Positions 26,929-36,262 of a stretch of 64,000 nt of DNA are shown here, one piece after another (positions within the stretch are counted from its first letter, which is position 1; the number at the start of each line of letters is the position of its first letter). The DNA lies in NCBI RefSeq assembly GCF_023078475.1, contig NZ_CP095741.1, positions 1,488,001 through 1,552,000 of the forward strand, written 5' to 3'. Source of the DNA: Luteibacter aegosomaticola. Lineage in GTDB: Bacteria; Pseudomonadota; Gammaproteobacteria; Xanthomonadales; Rhodanobacteraceae. The position numbers were made by a program, and so were the translations under genes. The notes below the pieces were generated by a model, which saw nothing but the letters and a program-made list of their open reading frames with translations, was not told the DNA's origin and made no database searches.

Positions 26929-29900
26929 ATGGACAAATGGAAGCTTACGGGTTCGGGTGCGCTCATCGCCCTGAGTGCACTGGCGGCGGCGGTCGCCTAC
27001 CACCACCCCATCGCGGTCCGCGTGGCGGTGCCCGGGCCCTTCGCCACCGACCGGTTGTCGGATGAGGCGCAGGTCGCATTGGGGGATGGCCGGACGCTCA
27101 CTTTGGGTGGCGGCGTGCTTACGCTCGGCGACAAGCACATCGCGCTGACGACTCCTCGTCACTTTGCGTCGCTTACCGCCATGCCCACGGGTCAGGTGCT
27201 GATCTGGGGTGGTGTGGATAATGAGGGTCGCCTGGTCGAGACGGGCGAGTGGTTCGAGCCATCGACTGGTGCGCTGGTGACGACGGGCCGGCTAGGCCTG
27301 CCGGTGCGTGCCGCGCATACCTTGAGCGTGTTGTCGGACGGCTCGCTCGCGATGACTGGCGGCTGGGGTCCGGGTAACGTGCCGGCGCATGAAGTGGCCG
27401 TGTGGCGTCCGCTGGATCGCAGCCTTTCGGTTGAGCCGGGCGACACGGCCCATGCGCGCCTTGGTGGTGAAGCGGTGTTGCTGGCCGACGGCACGTTGAA
27501 GGTCACGGGTGGTATCGACGACGTGGGCCGGCCGGTCCACGACGCGTGGCAGTTCGGTACGCCCGAGCGCCATGATGCGGGTACGCCCGGTATCGCCGCG
27601 TCCTATCCGCTCAAGGATGCGCGTAGCGCCTCGCCCATCGGTCCGCTTGCCTTGCGGTTCGACGAGCCAATCGATGCCGCCCAGCTTAACGGTACGGTCT
27701 CCCTGCTTGGCCCCAATGGCGTGGTGAAGACCCGCGTGGTGGGTGCCGAGAACGGCCGCCTTGCCTTCATCCAGCTGCCCGACGAGCTGTACCCGTCGGC
27801 GCGTTACACCATCTTCGTCCAGGGCCTGCATACCGCGGGCGGCAAGCCGGTCCCGTACGAAGCGATCGGCTTCACGACCCGCGCTGCACGCAATGGCGTG
27901 GTGCTGGCCGGTGAAGGCAAGCGCCCCGGCACCGACGCAGCGAAGCCCACCGAGCCGGCCGTCTATGTCATGGCCGGTGAAGGCAAAGCCAAGCCCTGCA
28001 AACCGGGCGATGCGTTTCACCTGTGCCGTGACAAGGGCGAGGTGAAGGACGGTGCGTTCTACCCGGGCCAGGACAACGTGGCGACGGCCTCGGGCGGCCA
28101 CTGGCGTTTGTACAAGGATCGCCAGAGCCTGCCTGATACGAAGCAGTTGGAAGCGAACCTTCCCAAGGGCGCCACGGCGCTGATCGGCCAGGTGCGCCGG
28201 ATCGACGAGACGCCCGTCGCGAACGTCGCCATCACCATCGGTGAGCAGACCGTCCAGACCGATGCCCATGGTGTGTTCGTGCTGCAGAACCTCCAGTCGG
28301 GCCGCCGTGAGCTGTTCGTCGACGGTGGTCCGGCCGGCAAGCCGGGTACCGAGTACGGCCGCTTCATCGTGGGCGCCGACGTCACTGCGGCGACCGTGAA
28401 TCACATGCCGTTCGTGATGTACCTGCCGCGCGTGCTCGAGCGCGACAAGATCCCGCTGCCGTCGCCGACCACGCGCGAAACGGTGCTCACCCACCCGGAC
28501 ATGCCGGGCCTGGAGCTGCGCATCCCGGCCGGCGCGGTGTTCAAGGACCGCAACGGCAAGGTGCTCAACGAGATCGCGATCGTGCCCACGCCGGTGGACC
28601 ACGCACCGTTCCCGCTACCCGACAACTTCCCGATGTACTTCACCATCCAGCCCGGCGATGCGGTGGTGCAGGGCATGACACCGGAGGCGGCGAAGGGTAT
28701 CCAGGTCGTCTATCCGAACTACGGCAAGCAGAAGCCGGCGGACAAGGCGGATTTTTGGGTGTACTCGGCCGAGAAGGGCTGGGAGATGTACGGGGCGGGG
28801 CATGTGTCCAGCGATGCCAGCCAGCTGGTGGCGGATAAGGACACGCGGCTGGTTTGGGCGTTGGGTGCGGGTGCTTCGACTAACTCGGATCAACCCGACA
28901 ATGACAAGCCGACATGTGGCGCCAAGGACGGCGATCCCGTCGATCTGCAGACGGGCATTTTCTACGAGAACAACTTAGACCTGTCCTTGAAGGACACGGT
29001 TCCTATTGGCGTCGATCGATCCATTAACGGACTCTATTCCCCAAGCTCCCCATTTGGTCTGGGAACTGGTAGTTCGCTCACAATGACCATCTCGAGCGAC
29101 AACCTCAGTAATCCTAAGGTGGTCCTTTCCTGTGGCGAACCGATCAAGTTTGACCTCGCGGCTGGATCGGCGGTATGGCCACTGGTCGGCACTGTCTGGC
29201 GGCACACCAGTTCAGACTCTAGCTTCTACGGAGCAACGCTGCAGTTCCTTAATGACAGTACGCCCGAAGGCGCACATTGGGTTCTTTCGACGACCGATGG
29301 CCATCAGTACTGGTTTGATCGTCACGCACCGAACAAGCTCTACCTCCAGAAAGATCGAAACGGAAATACGACTCGATACGAGTACACAAGCGGCCTGTTG
29401 ACTAGGATAATTTCGACAAACGGGAAAGCTCTCGAAATTGGCTACAACAGTCAAAACCTAATTTCACATGCAGCGGATGAGACTGGCCGGTCAGTTCAGT
29501 ACGCCTATCATGCCCTTGATGTTCCCTCCGGGACGACAGCCGGCTGGGTCCTGGATCGTGTGACGTATTGGGACGGCTCTCATGAAGACTACACGTACGT
29601 CAAGAATGCTTCGAGCGGCGCACTGGCCGAAACCTGGCTTGTGGAATCCATCCGAGATCGCCGCGGAAATCTAAAGGTGCGGAACACGTACGATCCGTCG
29701 TCAAACCGGGTGACGAAGCAGACGTATGCTGACGACTCAACGATGACGTTTGCGTATGAGAACGACGCAACCGGGCACATCTCTTCGGTGGTCGTTGAGC
29801 GACGGGATGGGTCGCGTGTCAGATACGAATTCGACCCGACGAGCCGGTACACATCGAAGGTCATTACTGGCTACGGTAGTAGTTCTGAGGAGACCACGAA

Positions 29901-32049
29901 CTACCAGCGCGACCGAAGTGGACTTGTCAATGAAGTGATCGATTCGCTCGGTCGGAAGACGTCTTACAAGTACGACGGAAATGGTAATAAGATCAGTGAG
30001 ATTAAACTCTCTGGTTCGGCCTCGCCGAACGTAACAGAATTCGAATACAACGGTGACAACGATCTTGTGCTGACGCGCGACCCAATGGGTCATCAAACGA
30101 AATTCACCTACGCGGATGGTTGCCAGGTAAAAAAAGAGGACGCGCAGGGTGCAGTCTGGAAATCAGAGTGCGATACAAGCGGTCGCGTCGTCACGGTTAC
30201 CGACCCGTTGGGTAATATGCGTGAACGCCAATTTCGTGGCGGCGATCTCGTTGCTGAGATCGCCGCTAAAGGAGGGGTGACCGCCATGACCTACGACTAC
30301 GCCGGTCGAGTTACCTCGCGAACATTGCCGGACGGTTCCGTCACCCAGCTTGAGTACAGTGGTGATGACTTGGTCATTCGTGCAGTGGATCGGCAAAATG
30401 AAGCCACTGCTTACGCGTACGACGGGAACGGTAATGTGACCGAAGTTACGTTGCCAAACGGTGGGAAGATCACCTACGCGTACGACCCGATGAATCGCCT
30501 GACGTCGATGACTGATCCTGTCGGGAAGGTTGAGGAGTGGGCATACGATAAGATGGGCAGAGTCGCATCTCATCGTTTGCGTGATGGCAGTGAGACCACC
30601 TTCTCCTACGATGAGCTCGGCCGGTTGCGCCTGAAAGGCTTTTCTGACGGCTCTGGAATCCAGGCCTCGTATGACGGTGCCAGCCGTTTGACGGAGCTTT
30701 TGGATAGCGAATCGGGCTCGATATCTTGGGCGTATGATGAACTCGATCGTCCTATCAGCGAAGATTCGGTACGTGGGCACCTTTCTTATTCGTACGACGC
30801 CAGTGGACGACGTATTTCCCTCTCCGTTAATTCGCAGGCGCCTATCGAGTTTGGCTATGATGAAGTCGATCGATTGCAGCGTGTAGCCCAAAAAGGGCGA
30901 GTGGTAAAACTTTCCTACGACTCATCAGGGCGGAAAGTCGAAACGGTGTTTCCCAATGGAGTTACTGGATCTACGACCTATGACCAAGACGGAAATGCCG
31001 TCGGTATTGTCTATAAGAAGACAGATGGGACGGTTATTCAGTCCAGGAGTTATAGCTTCGATATGGCTGGCCGAAAGATCGTGCAGACGGACGATGTCCC
31101 ATCAGTCCTTCTCTCGAAGCCATATGACGCAAGCTCCATTTTCGACAAGGCTAACCGCCCTGTTGAGTTTGGTGGTTTTGGTGTCAAAAGTGACGAGAAT
31201 GGCTCGCTCACTGATGATGGTAAATCGAAGTACGAATGGAATGCCCGAGGCCAGCTTACTTCTATAAGCCTCCCGACCGGCGAACGGATTGACTACAGAT
31301 ACGACGCCCTTGGCCGGCGTACGGAACGACGCGCTGCTTCTGTTACGTCATACCTTTACGATGGACAAAATCCTGTGGTCGAATCCACGGACGGGCAGGA
31401 AAAAACGTTCCTAAATGGCGATAGGCTTGATCATCGCTACGCCGCGCTTGCGGCGACCGGCGAGTTGGATTTTTTGGTAGACGAACTAGGCACTGTCGTT
31501 GCCACAACTGACGAAAGTCAGTCTCTCGTAAGTCGGTACGCCTACGATGCTTTCGGGCTGCCCGCAACCTCCGACGAACAGAATCGCTTTCAGTTTACCG
31601 GTCGGGAATGGGAGGGGGAGGGACTTTATTACTTCCGGGCTCGTTACTATTCGGCAGAGATGGGGCGGTTCATAAGCGAGGACCCCATGCGTTTCGATGG
31701 TGGTGGCCCTAATTTCTTTAGTTATGTTGGCAATGCACCAACCATGTATTCTGACCCGACGGGACTATGTCCTGAAGGTGGTGACTGGTGGCCGTTCGGA
31801 AAGAAGAAGAGTGAGCCAACCGGGGAAATTGATCCGACGAAGGGTCCAAAGTGTCCTTTGCCGATGCCGAACGATCCGCTAAAGCCGATCCCAGTCCCGG
31901 GAGGTGGCATGATGGGTTGCCATGCAGCGATGCTCGAAAAAATCGTGAAATGCAGCAAGAAGTGTCCGGGTGTATTGGATCGTACTGCGTGCATTGAAGA
32001 ATGGCGCATTCGCGAGCCGGCCTGCGTAGCGGACCATGCGGGGGAATAA
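26929..32049 (+). CDS. Exported RHS/YD-repeat protein B2 with short cysteine-rich C-terminal tip
   Basis: The protein has 1706 aa. The start at 26929 follows AGGGGAAGG and begins MDKWKLTGSGALIALSALAAAVAY, a signal or anchor; an ATG at 26866 overlapping the A2 stop is the alternative. Residues about 35-635 (Kelch-like propeller, SbsA-like Ig, carboxypeptidase-regulatory-like and ZU5-like regions) are nearly identical to B1. Then come a DUF6531-type segment (GDPVDLQTGIFYE), YD repeats and the RHS core (YYFRARYYSAEMGRFISEDP), ending at D1609-PTGL. Shell length matches B1 within one residue despite roughly 50% identity. The tip has 93 residues: a proline-rich linker (PLPMPNDPLKPIPVPGGG), then a small domain with seven cysteines over the whole tip (GCHAA, KCSKKC, TACIEE, PACVAD). 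I recognise no toxin family in it. The DPxG motif before the tip matches the self-cleavage region of RHS proteins, but the upstream copy is DPMRF rather than DPIGL. Confidence 0.87.
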   Translation: MDKWKLTGSGALIALSALAAAVAYHHPIAVRVAVPGPFATDRLSDEAQVALGDGRTLTLGGGVLTLGDKHIALTTPRHFASLTAMPTGQVLIWGGVDNEGRLVETGEWFEPSTGALVTTGRLGLPVRAAHTLSVLSDGSLAMTGGWGPGNVPAHEVAVWRPLDRSLSVEPGDTAHARLGGEAVLLADGTLKVTGGIDDVGRPVHDAWQFGTPERHDAGTPGIAASYPLKDARSASPIGPLALRFDEPIDAAQLNGTVSLLGPNGVVKTRVVGAENGRLAFIQLPDELYPSARYTIFVQGLHTAGGKPVPYEAIGFTTRAARNGVVLAGEGKRPGTDAAKPTEPAVYVMAGEGKAKPCKPGDAFHLCRDKGEVKDGAFYPGQDNVATASGGHWRLYKDRQSLPDTKQLEANLPKGATALIGQVRRIDETPVANVAITIGEQTVQTDAHGVFVLQNLQSGRRELFVDGGPAGKPGTEYGRFIVGADVTAATVNHMPFVMYLPRVLERDKIPLPSPTTRETVLTHPDMPGLELRIPAGAVFKDRNGKVLNEIAIVPTPVDHAPFPLPDNFPMYFTIQPGDAVVQGMTPEAAKGIQVVYPNYGKQKPADKADFWVYSAEKGWEMYGAGHVSSDASQLVADKDTRLVWALGAGASTNSDQPDNDKPTCGAKDGDPVDLQTGIFYENNLDLSLKDTVPIGVDRSINGLYSPSSPFGLGTGSSLTMTISSDNLSNPKVVLSCGEPIKFDLAAGSAVWPLVGTVWRHTSSDSSFYGATLQFLNDSTPEGAHWVLSTTDGHQYWFDRHAPNKLYLQKDRNGNTTRYEYTSGLLTRIISTNGKALEIGYNSQNLISHAADETGRSVQYAYHALDVPSGTTAGWVLDRVTYWDGSHEDYTYVKNASSGALAETWLVESIRDRRGNLKVRNTYDPSSNRVTKQTYADDSTMTFAYENDATGHISSVVVERRDGSRVRYEFDPTSRYTSKVITGYGSSSEETTNYQRDRSGLVNEVIDSLGRKTSYKYDGNGNKISEIKLSGSASPNVTEFEYNGDNDLVLTRDPMGHQTKFTYADGCQVKKEDAQGAVWKSECDTSGRVVTVTDPLGNMRERQFRGGDLVAEIAAKGGVTAMTYDYAGRVTSRTLPDGSVTQLEYSGDDLVIRAVDRQNEATAYAYDGNGNVTEVTLPNGGKITYAYDPMNRLTSMTDPVGKVEEWAYDKMGRVASHRLRDGSETTFSYDELGRLRLKGFSDGSGIQASYDGASRLTELLDSESGSISWAYDELDRPISEDSVRGHLSYSYDASGRRISLSVNSQAPIEFGYDEVDRLQRVAQKGRVVKLSYDSSGRKVETVFPNGVTGSTTYDQDGNAVGIVYKKTDGTVIQSRSYSFDMAGRKIVQTDDVPSVLLSKPYDASSIFDKANRPVEFGGFGVKSDENGSLTDDGKSKYEWNARGQLTSISLPTGERIDYRYDALGRRTERRAASVTSYLYDGQNPVVESTDGQEKTFLNGDRLDHRYAALAATGELDFLVDELGTVVATTDESQSLVSRYAYDAFGLPATSDEQNRFQFTGREWEGEGLYYFRARYYSAEMGRFISEDPMRFDGGGPNFFSYVGNAPTMYSDPTGLCPEGGDWWPFGKKKSEPTGEIDPTKGPKCPLPMPNDPLKPIPVPGGGMMGCHAAMLEKIVKCSKKCPGVLDRTACIEEWRIREPACVADHAGE
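27032..28833 (+). repeat. Long direct repeat, copy 2 (N-terminal block of RHS gene B2)
   Basis: Partner of 11164-12965 in the same orientation, about 15.9 kb apart. Recombination between the copies would delete or duplicate the intervening lipoprotein/MauG genes, A2, and one shell-tip-immunity set. Confidence 0.9.
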
Positions 32050-32050
32050 C

Positions 32051-32428
32051 ATGAAAGGAAGGCTGTTTCGGTGGGGCGGCGGCTTGCTCCTCTTGGCCGC
32101 CTGCGCCCTCATTGCTTGGGGCGCATACTGGGCCGGATTCACCAAGGCGCTGCAAATTGGCCAATTCATCAATCGAGGGCAGGAGCTCTCACGGGCGAAG
32201 GAGTTTGAGGTGCTGGCTGCAAAACTCGATTCCGGAAAGAACGAAGAAGTCCGTGCGCACCTCCAGACTCTTTCCGGCATTTTGAAGGAGCAAGCGAGCG
32301 TTCCAGGCAGCGAAAATCTGTCACTCGCGGATGTCCTTGTACCGACGGCGGGGCTTTCGCTCATTCGTGACTATGAGGCGGCTCGATCTGCGGAAGATAA
32401 GAGGCTCACGGACCAGAAATCGCGCTAA
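32051..32428 (+). CDS. Putative membrane-anchored immunity-like protein C2
   Basis: The protein has 125 aa. The start at 32051 follows GGGGGAA; an overlapping ATG at 32036 is possible. One transmembrane helix is visible at about residues 8-30 (WGGGLLLLAACALIAWGAYWAGF). After it comes a helical, charged domain (QELSRAKEFEVLAAKLDSG, HLQTLSGILKEQ). Family not recognised. It sits one base after the RHS B2 stop, in the position of the 16269-16862 gene in operon 1 but with unrelated sequence, as expected for immunity partners of different tips. Topology by the positive-inside rule (KGRLFRW before the helix) puts the helical domain outside the cytoplasm. The role is inferred from position only. Confidence 0.6.
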   Translation: MKGRLFRWGGGLLLLAACALIAWGAYWAGFTKALQIGQFINRGQELSRAKEFEVLAAKLDSGKNEEVRAHLQTLSGILKEQASVPGSENLSLADVLVPTAGLSLIRDYEAARSAEDKRLTDQKSR

Positions 32429-32442
32429 ATCAATGGCCTTGG

Positions 32443-32461
32443 CTGGCAGGGAGACTGCCAG
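32443..32461 (+). terminator. Weak hairpin after RHS operon 2
   Basis: Stem CTGGCAG / CTGCCAG with loop GGAGA, 15 bases after the last gene of the operon. There is no T-run, so it may be only an mRNA 3'-end hairpin. The 32462-32654 interval holds nothing else that I can name. Confidence 0.35.
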
Positions 32462-32654
32462 CGGATGGTGTGATCCGTTGAACGGGCTAGCCGCGATAAC
32501 TTAGGTTCTTGCGGCGCCTATCGCCTGTCGTGATGCCGTGAGACATCAAAGCAAGGAGCGCTAATGTAGGCGAGGTCGAGCTAGTCGTTTCCTTCGTGCC
32601 TGCAGGCCGCCTCGCATTCGGCTTCGCCACAGCCACGATCACAGAGACGCTCTT

Positions 32655-32698
32655 GTAGGAGCGCGCTTGCGCGCGATCGCGCGCTTGCGCGCTCCCAC
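32655..32698. repeat. Palindromic intergenic repeat, GCGCGCTTGCGCGC family
   Basis: GTAGGAGCGCGCTTGCGCGC followed by an inverted second arm ending GCGCTCCCAC. The same family occurs at 39943-39967 (half) and 49766-49876. The outer end abuts the stop codon of the dihydroxyacetone kinase gene. Confidence 0.8.
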
Positions 32699-34374
32699 TA
32701 ACGGAGGGCTGCCATCCAGAGGGCGACAGCCACGGCACCACCATCGGGAATGCCGATGGCACGGTCGCCGAGATAGGCGGCTCGGCCGGCGCGGGCTTTG
32801 AGCGTGGCGGTTTCTTCGGCGCCGCGACTGGCGGCGAGGTGCAGTGCCTCAAGCGCTTCGAACGGGCTCATCCCGGCGTCGAGCGCGGCCTTATAAGCAT
32901 CGGCGGCGGGGTAAAGCGCATCGAGCATCGTGCGGTCGCCGGCTTTTGCGCCGCCGAGATGCGCGATGGCATCGGTGGCCGCGACGAGGGCGGCATGCCA
33001 CTGCAACGGTGTCGGCTCGGCCACGCCACTCAGTTCGCGAGCTGCACGCATTAACCCCGTCGCATAGAACGGCCCCGAACTACCACCAATCGCCTGGCGC
33101 ATCGCATCGGCCATATAGCGCAGCGCACTCTTCGGCGAATACCACGCATGATCGGGCAGGGTGAGCACCGCTTCGGCGCCGCGCCGCAGACTGGCACCAA
33201 GATCGCCATCACCGGCCTTCGCATCGAGATCGGTGAGCTCATGTTCGGCTTTGATCAAGGCTTCAGCAGCAGCATGGGCCGCACGACGCACCGCATCACC
33301 AGCAGGTGTCGGTGACCCCGTGACGGTCGCTTCACCCGGTGCCGCCGCCACCTCAAGAATCGGTGCATCGTTCAACAGACCGCTGCCATGCCACGCGGGA
33401 GCGCTGGCCGGGGCATCGAGCAACCGGAGCAACTCGTCATCTACCTTCAGCACAGAGAGCGAAGCGCCGGGCATATCCAAAGCCGTGAGGAAGTTGCCAC
33501 ACCACGCCCGCACCACCTCGATGCCACGTTCGCGCAGCACCGCCAGCGCGCCGCGTAGCAGGATGTCGAGCTCCATGGGTGGCGTAGCACCCAGGCCGTT
33601 CACCAGCAGGGCCACACGCTGCCCGCTAGTCAGGGCGAGGTCCTCGATGATGGTGGAAAGCACGGTGGCCGCCAGCCCATCGGCCGGGGCGATCGACCCC
33701 TTACGCACGCCAGGCTCGCCATGGATACCCAGCCCGTATTCAATCTCGTCCTCCCCCAGTTCAAAACCGGGGTGGCCAGCGGCGGGGACGGTGCACGAAC
33801 CCAGCGCCACGCCCATGGAGCCAAGGCCGGTAGCTGCCCTGCGGCCGAGCTCGGCAACCTCGCCGACCGACTTGCCCGCGGCCGCAGCCGCGCCAACCAC
33901 CTTGTGAATCAGCACGGTGCCAGCAATACCGCGGCGACGGTCGGGCGTGACGGTATCGCGCAGCGCCACATCATCGGCCACGGTAACGATCTCAACCGGA
34001 ATACCTTCACTACGGGCGATCTCGGCAGCCAGCCCAAAATTCAGCCGGTCGCCGGTGTAGTTCTTCACAACCAGAACGGCCCCGGCGCTGCCGCCGACGG
34101 TGCGAATCGCGGCCAGCACGGCATCGACACTGGGCGAGGTAAACACATCGCCCGCGATGGCCGCAGCGAGCAACCCCTCGCCGACATACCCGGCATGGGC
34201 CGGCTCATGGCCGCTCCCGCCGCCGGAAAGAATGGCGACCGTGGCGTTCCCATCCTGGGCCTTCCGCACGACGACATTCTGGTTCGATAGCAGGGCTTGC
34301 CCGGGCGAGCGTGCTACAGAACCCTGAAGCATTTCACGGACGACATGGCGTGGATCGTTAATGATCTTCTTCAT
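32698..34374 (-). CDS. Single-chain dihydroxyacetone kinase (DhaK-DhaL fusion)
   Basis: The protein has 558 aa from MKKIINDPRHVV; the reading frame is open further upstream, but without family similarity. The DhaK domain (1 to about 340) has GGGSGHEP at 51-58 and His218 in GIHGEPG, which binds dihydroxyacetone covalently as a hemiaminal. The DhaL domain (about 370-558) has the nucleotide/metal motifs DAKAGDGDLG, GGSSGPFYATGL and AGDRTMLDAL. The fused form is the ATP-dependent type (DAK), not the PTS-coupled one. It phosphorylates dihydroxyacetone, or related trioses, in the cytoplasm, feeding glycolysis. Operon partners are not evident; a divergent DUF6869 gene begins 117 bases upstream. Confidence 0.93.
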   Translation of the reverse strand: MKKIINDPRHVVREMLQGSVARSPGQALLSNQNVVVRKAQDGNATVAILSGGGSGHEPAHAGYVGEGLLAAAIAGDVFTSPSVDAVLAAIRTVGGSAGAVLVVKNYTGDRLNFGLAAEIARSEGIPVEIVTVADDVALRDTVTPDRRRGIAGTVLIHKVVGAAAAAGKSVGEVAELGRRAATGLGSMGVALGSCTVPAAGHPGFELGEDEIEYGLGIHGEPGVRKGSIAPADGLAATVLSTIIEDLALTSGQRVALLVNGLGATPPMELDILLRGALAVLRERGIEVVRAWCGNFLTALDMPGASLSVLKVDDELLRLLDAPASAPAWHGSGLLNDAPILEVAAAPGEATVTGSPTPAGDAVRRAAHAAAEALIKAEHELTDLDAKAGDGDLGASLRRGAEAVLTLPDHAWYSPKSALRYMADAMRQAIGGSSGPFYATGLMRAARELSGVAEPTPLQWHAALVAATDAIAHLGGAKAGDRTMLDALYPAADAYKAALDAGMSPFEALEALHLAASRGAEETATLKARAGRAAYLGDRAIGIPDGGAVAVALWMAALR

Positions 34375-34491
34375 GGTGGACCGAGGCCTTTGCGCGGGGG
34401 GCGCGTTGGGAGGGCTTCCCCGAGCATAAGCCCGTTGGGCTGCGAGGGGGGAGTCCGTGGCCGGTCCGGGGCGAGGAGACGAGGAGCGGGT

Positions 34492-34911
34492 ATGGGGGTT
34501 TTGGGTGACTGGGATGGGCTGTCCGACGAGGTCATCGCGGAACAGTGGCTTATCGAATCGCAGGACAAGAAGGCGCCGCGCGGCGCCATTTTCGCCGTCA
34601 TCGACCTGTCGTATCACGACCCTGAACGGTGTTGGGCCATTACCCTGGCCATCCTCGAGCGGATTAACGAGGACGATGGCCTGTTGCTGGCCAATGTCGG
34701 CGCGGGACCGCTTGAAGACCTGCTGCACCGGTTCGGGCCGGCCTTCATCGAGCGCTTTATCGTGCAGGCGCGGCGGGACCGGCGCTTTCGCGAAGCGGCC
34801 TCGTGCATCTGGCCGTCATCGAGCATGGATAAGGGGATCTGGGAGCGGCTGCGCGTTATCGTGCAACCGCGTGAAGAGGAACCGAAGAAGCGCCGCGCCA
34901 GCCGCTGGTAA
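34492..34911 (+). CDS. DUF6869-like protein
   Basis: The protein has 139 aa from MGVLGDWDGL, with GAGGAG/CGGG before the ATG at 34492. The motif LLANVGAGPLEDLLHRFGPAFIE and a following basic helix (QARRDRRFREAASCIWP) fit what I know of the DUF6869 family, small cytoplasmic proteins of unknown function found in many proteobacteria. There is no signal peptide and no catalytic signature. It is divergent from the dihydroxyacetone kinase and convergent with corA, with a 95-bp palindromic repeat just after its stop. Confidence 0.65.
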   Translation: MGVLGDWDGLSDEVIAEQWLIESQDKKAPRGAIFAVIDLSYHDPERCWAITLAILERINEDDGLLLANVGAGPLEDLLHRFGPAFIERFIVQARRDRRFREAASCIWPSSSMDKGIWERLRVIVQPREEEPKKRRASRW

Positions 34912-34922
34912 CCCTGTGGACG

Positions 34923-35017
34923 GTAGGAGCCCACCCTGTGGGCGACGCCGTTCGCGACACCGCCGCAGGGCCTGCAGCGGTGAGTCGAAAGATGTCGCCC
35001 ACAGGGTGGGCTCCTAC
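34923..35017. repeat. 95-bp paired palindromic repeat, GTAGGAGCCCACC family
   Basis: Two 24-base arms in inverted orientation (beginning GTAGGAGCCCACC, ending GGTGGGCTCCTAC) around a variable centre. Five copies in this window are exactly 95 bp. Located between the convergent DUF6869 and corA genes; it resembles REP/BIME elements. Confidence 0.88.
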
Positions 35018-35025
35018 GACAGGGG

Positions 35026-36048
35026 TTAGAACCAGCGGTTGCGTTTTAGGGCGATGAAGATGCCGCCTACGATGCACGCGACCAGGCAGGTGATGGCTGG
35101 GTAAGCCCACGGCTTATCCAGCTCGGGCATGTGCGCGAAGTTCATGCCGTACCAGCTGGTGATGAGCGTGGGCGCGGCGAGCATGGCGGCCCAGCCTGCC
35201 AGCTTTTTCATGACCTCGTTCTGGCCGAAGGTGACCAGTGCCAGGTTCACCCCGATCGCGGCGCCGAGCATTTCGCGCATGGCGGAAATGGATTCATTGA
35301 CGCGGAAAACGTGATCGTAGATATCGCGGAAATAGGCACGCAGCTCGTCGTGGATGAGGTGCGGGTGAAGGCGGGTGAGCTGGGCCACGATATCCTGCAG
35401 CGGCACGACCGCCAGGCGCAGCGTCATCAGTTCACGCTGCATGTCGTACAGCCGCTTGATGGTCTGGCGGTTGTAGGTTTCCGCGAAGATGTCGGTTTCC
35501 AGCTCGTGCAATTCTTCCCGGAAATCACGCACGATCGGCAGGAAGTTATCCACGATGAAATCGAGCACCGCATAGAGCGCGTAGCTCGGGCCCATCGCCA
35601 GCAACTCGGGCGTCTGCTCGCAACTGCGGCGCGCGGGCGCATACGACAGCGATGCGCCGTGACGCACGGTCATGAAATAGCGTCGGCCGAGGAAGATCTG
35701 GGTTTCACCAAAGGCGATATTGCCGCCGACGAGCTGGGCGGTCTGCGCCACGATGAACAGGGAATCCCCGTAGGTTTCGATCTTGGTGCGCTGGTGCGCC
35801 AGCTGGGCATCTTCGATGGCCAGGTCGTGCAGGTCGAACTCTTCCTGCAATTTCAGCAGGAGCGCTTCATCCGGCTCGTGCAAGCCCACCCACACAAAGG
35901 TGTCGGGCTCTTTCAGCACATCGCTGATGGCATCGATGGAGATATCGCCAATGCGTTTGCCATTGGTGCGGTACGCCACGCAGTTAACGATCATGCCGCC
36001 GGCATGGTCGATGGGCGCGGGTTCGGGAATCAGGGGGACGGTAGCCAT
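35026..36048 (-). CDS. corA: Magnesium/cobalt transporter CorA
   Basis: The protein has 340 aa. Seen: a large N-terminal cytoplasmic domain (FVWVGLHEPDEALLLKLQEEF), the long stalk helix, and two C-terminal transmembrane helices with the diagnostic YGMNF motif followed by MPELDKPWAYP. The C-terminus is basic (ALKRNRWF), as usual. Family knowledge: a homopentameric channel for Mg2+ (also Co2+, Ni2+) gated by cytoplasmic Mg2+. The start at 36048 (MATVPLIPEPAP) has no clear ribosome-binding site; 35997 (MIVNCVAYR) is a plausible shorter alternative. It stands alone, convergent with the DUF6869 gene. Confidence 0.93.
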   Translation of the reverse strand: MATVPLIPEPAPIDHAGGMIVNCVAYRTNGKRIGDISIDAISDVLKEPDTFVWVGLHEPDEALLLKLQEEFDLHDLAIEDAQLAHQRTKIETYGDSLFIVAQTAQLVGGNIAFGETQIFLGRRYFMTVRHGASLSYAPARRSCEQTPELLAMGPSYALYAVLDFIVDNFLPIVRDFREELHELETDIFAETYNRQTIKRLYDMQRELMTLRLAVVPLQDIVAQLTRLHPHLIHDELRAYFRDIYDHVFRVNESISAMREMLGAAIGVNLALVTFGQNEVMKKLAGWAAMLAAPTLITSWYGMNFAHMPELDKPWAYPAITCLVACIVGGIFIALKRNRWF

Positions 36049-36262
36049 GGGGGAATGATGCCGTGGGCGAGGGGCGGGCGGCAACGCCGGCTCAGGCAGG
36101 GCCTGATGGGCGTCGGCACGGGCTGACCTGGCGGCTAGGGAGCCACCCGATGTGCTTGCACCGGCCTTTATATACCGTGGCTACGCGGTGGTTTTGTGAC
36201 GGGCAAGAACTTGCGATGCCATGAACTACCACGCCAGACACCTCCACTCAAGGACAGACCCC

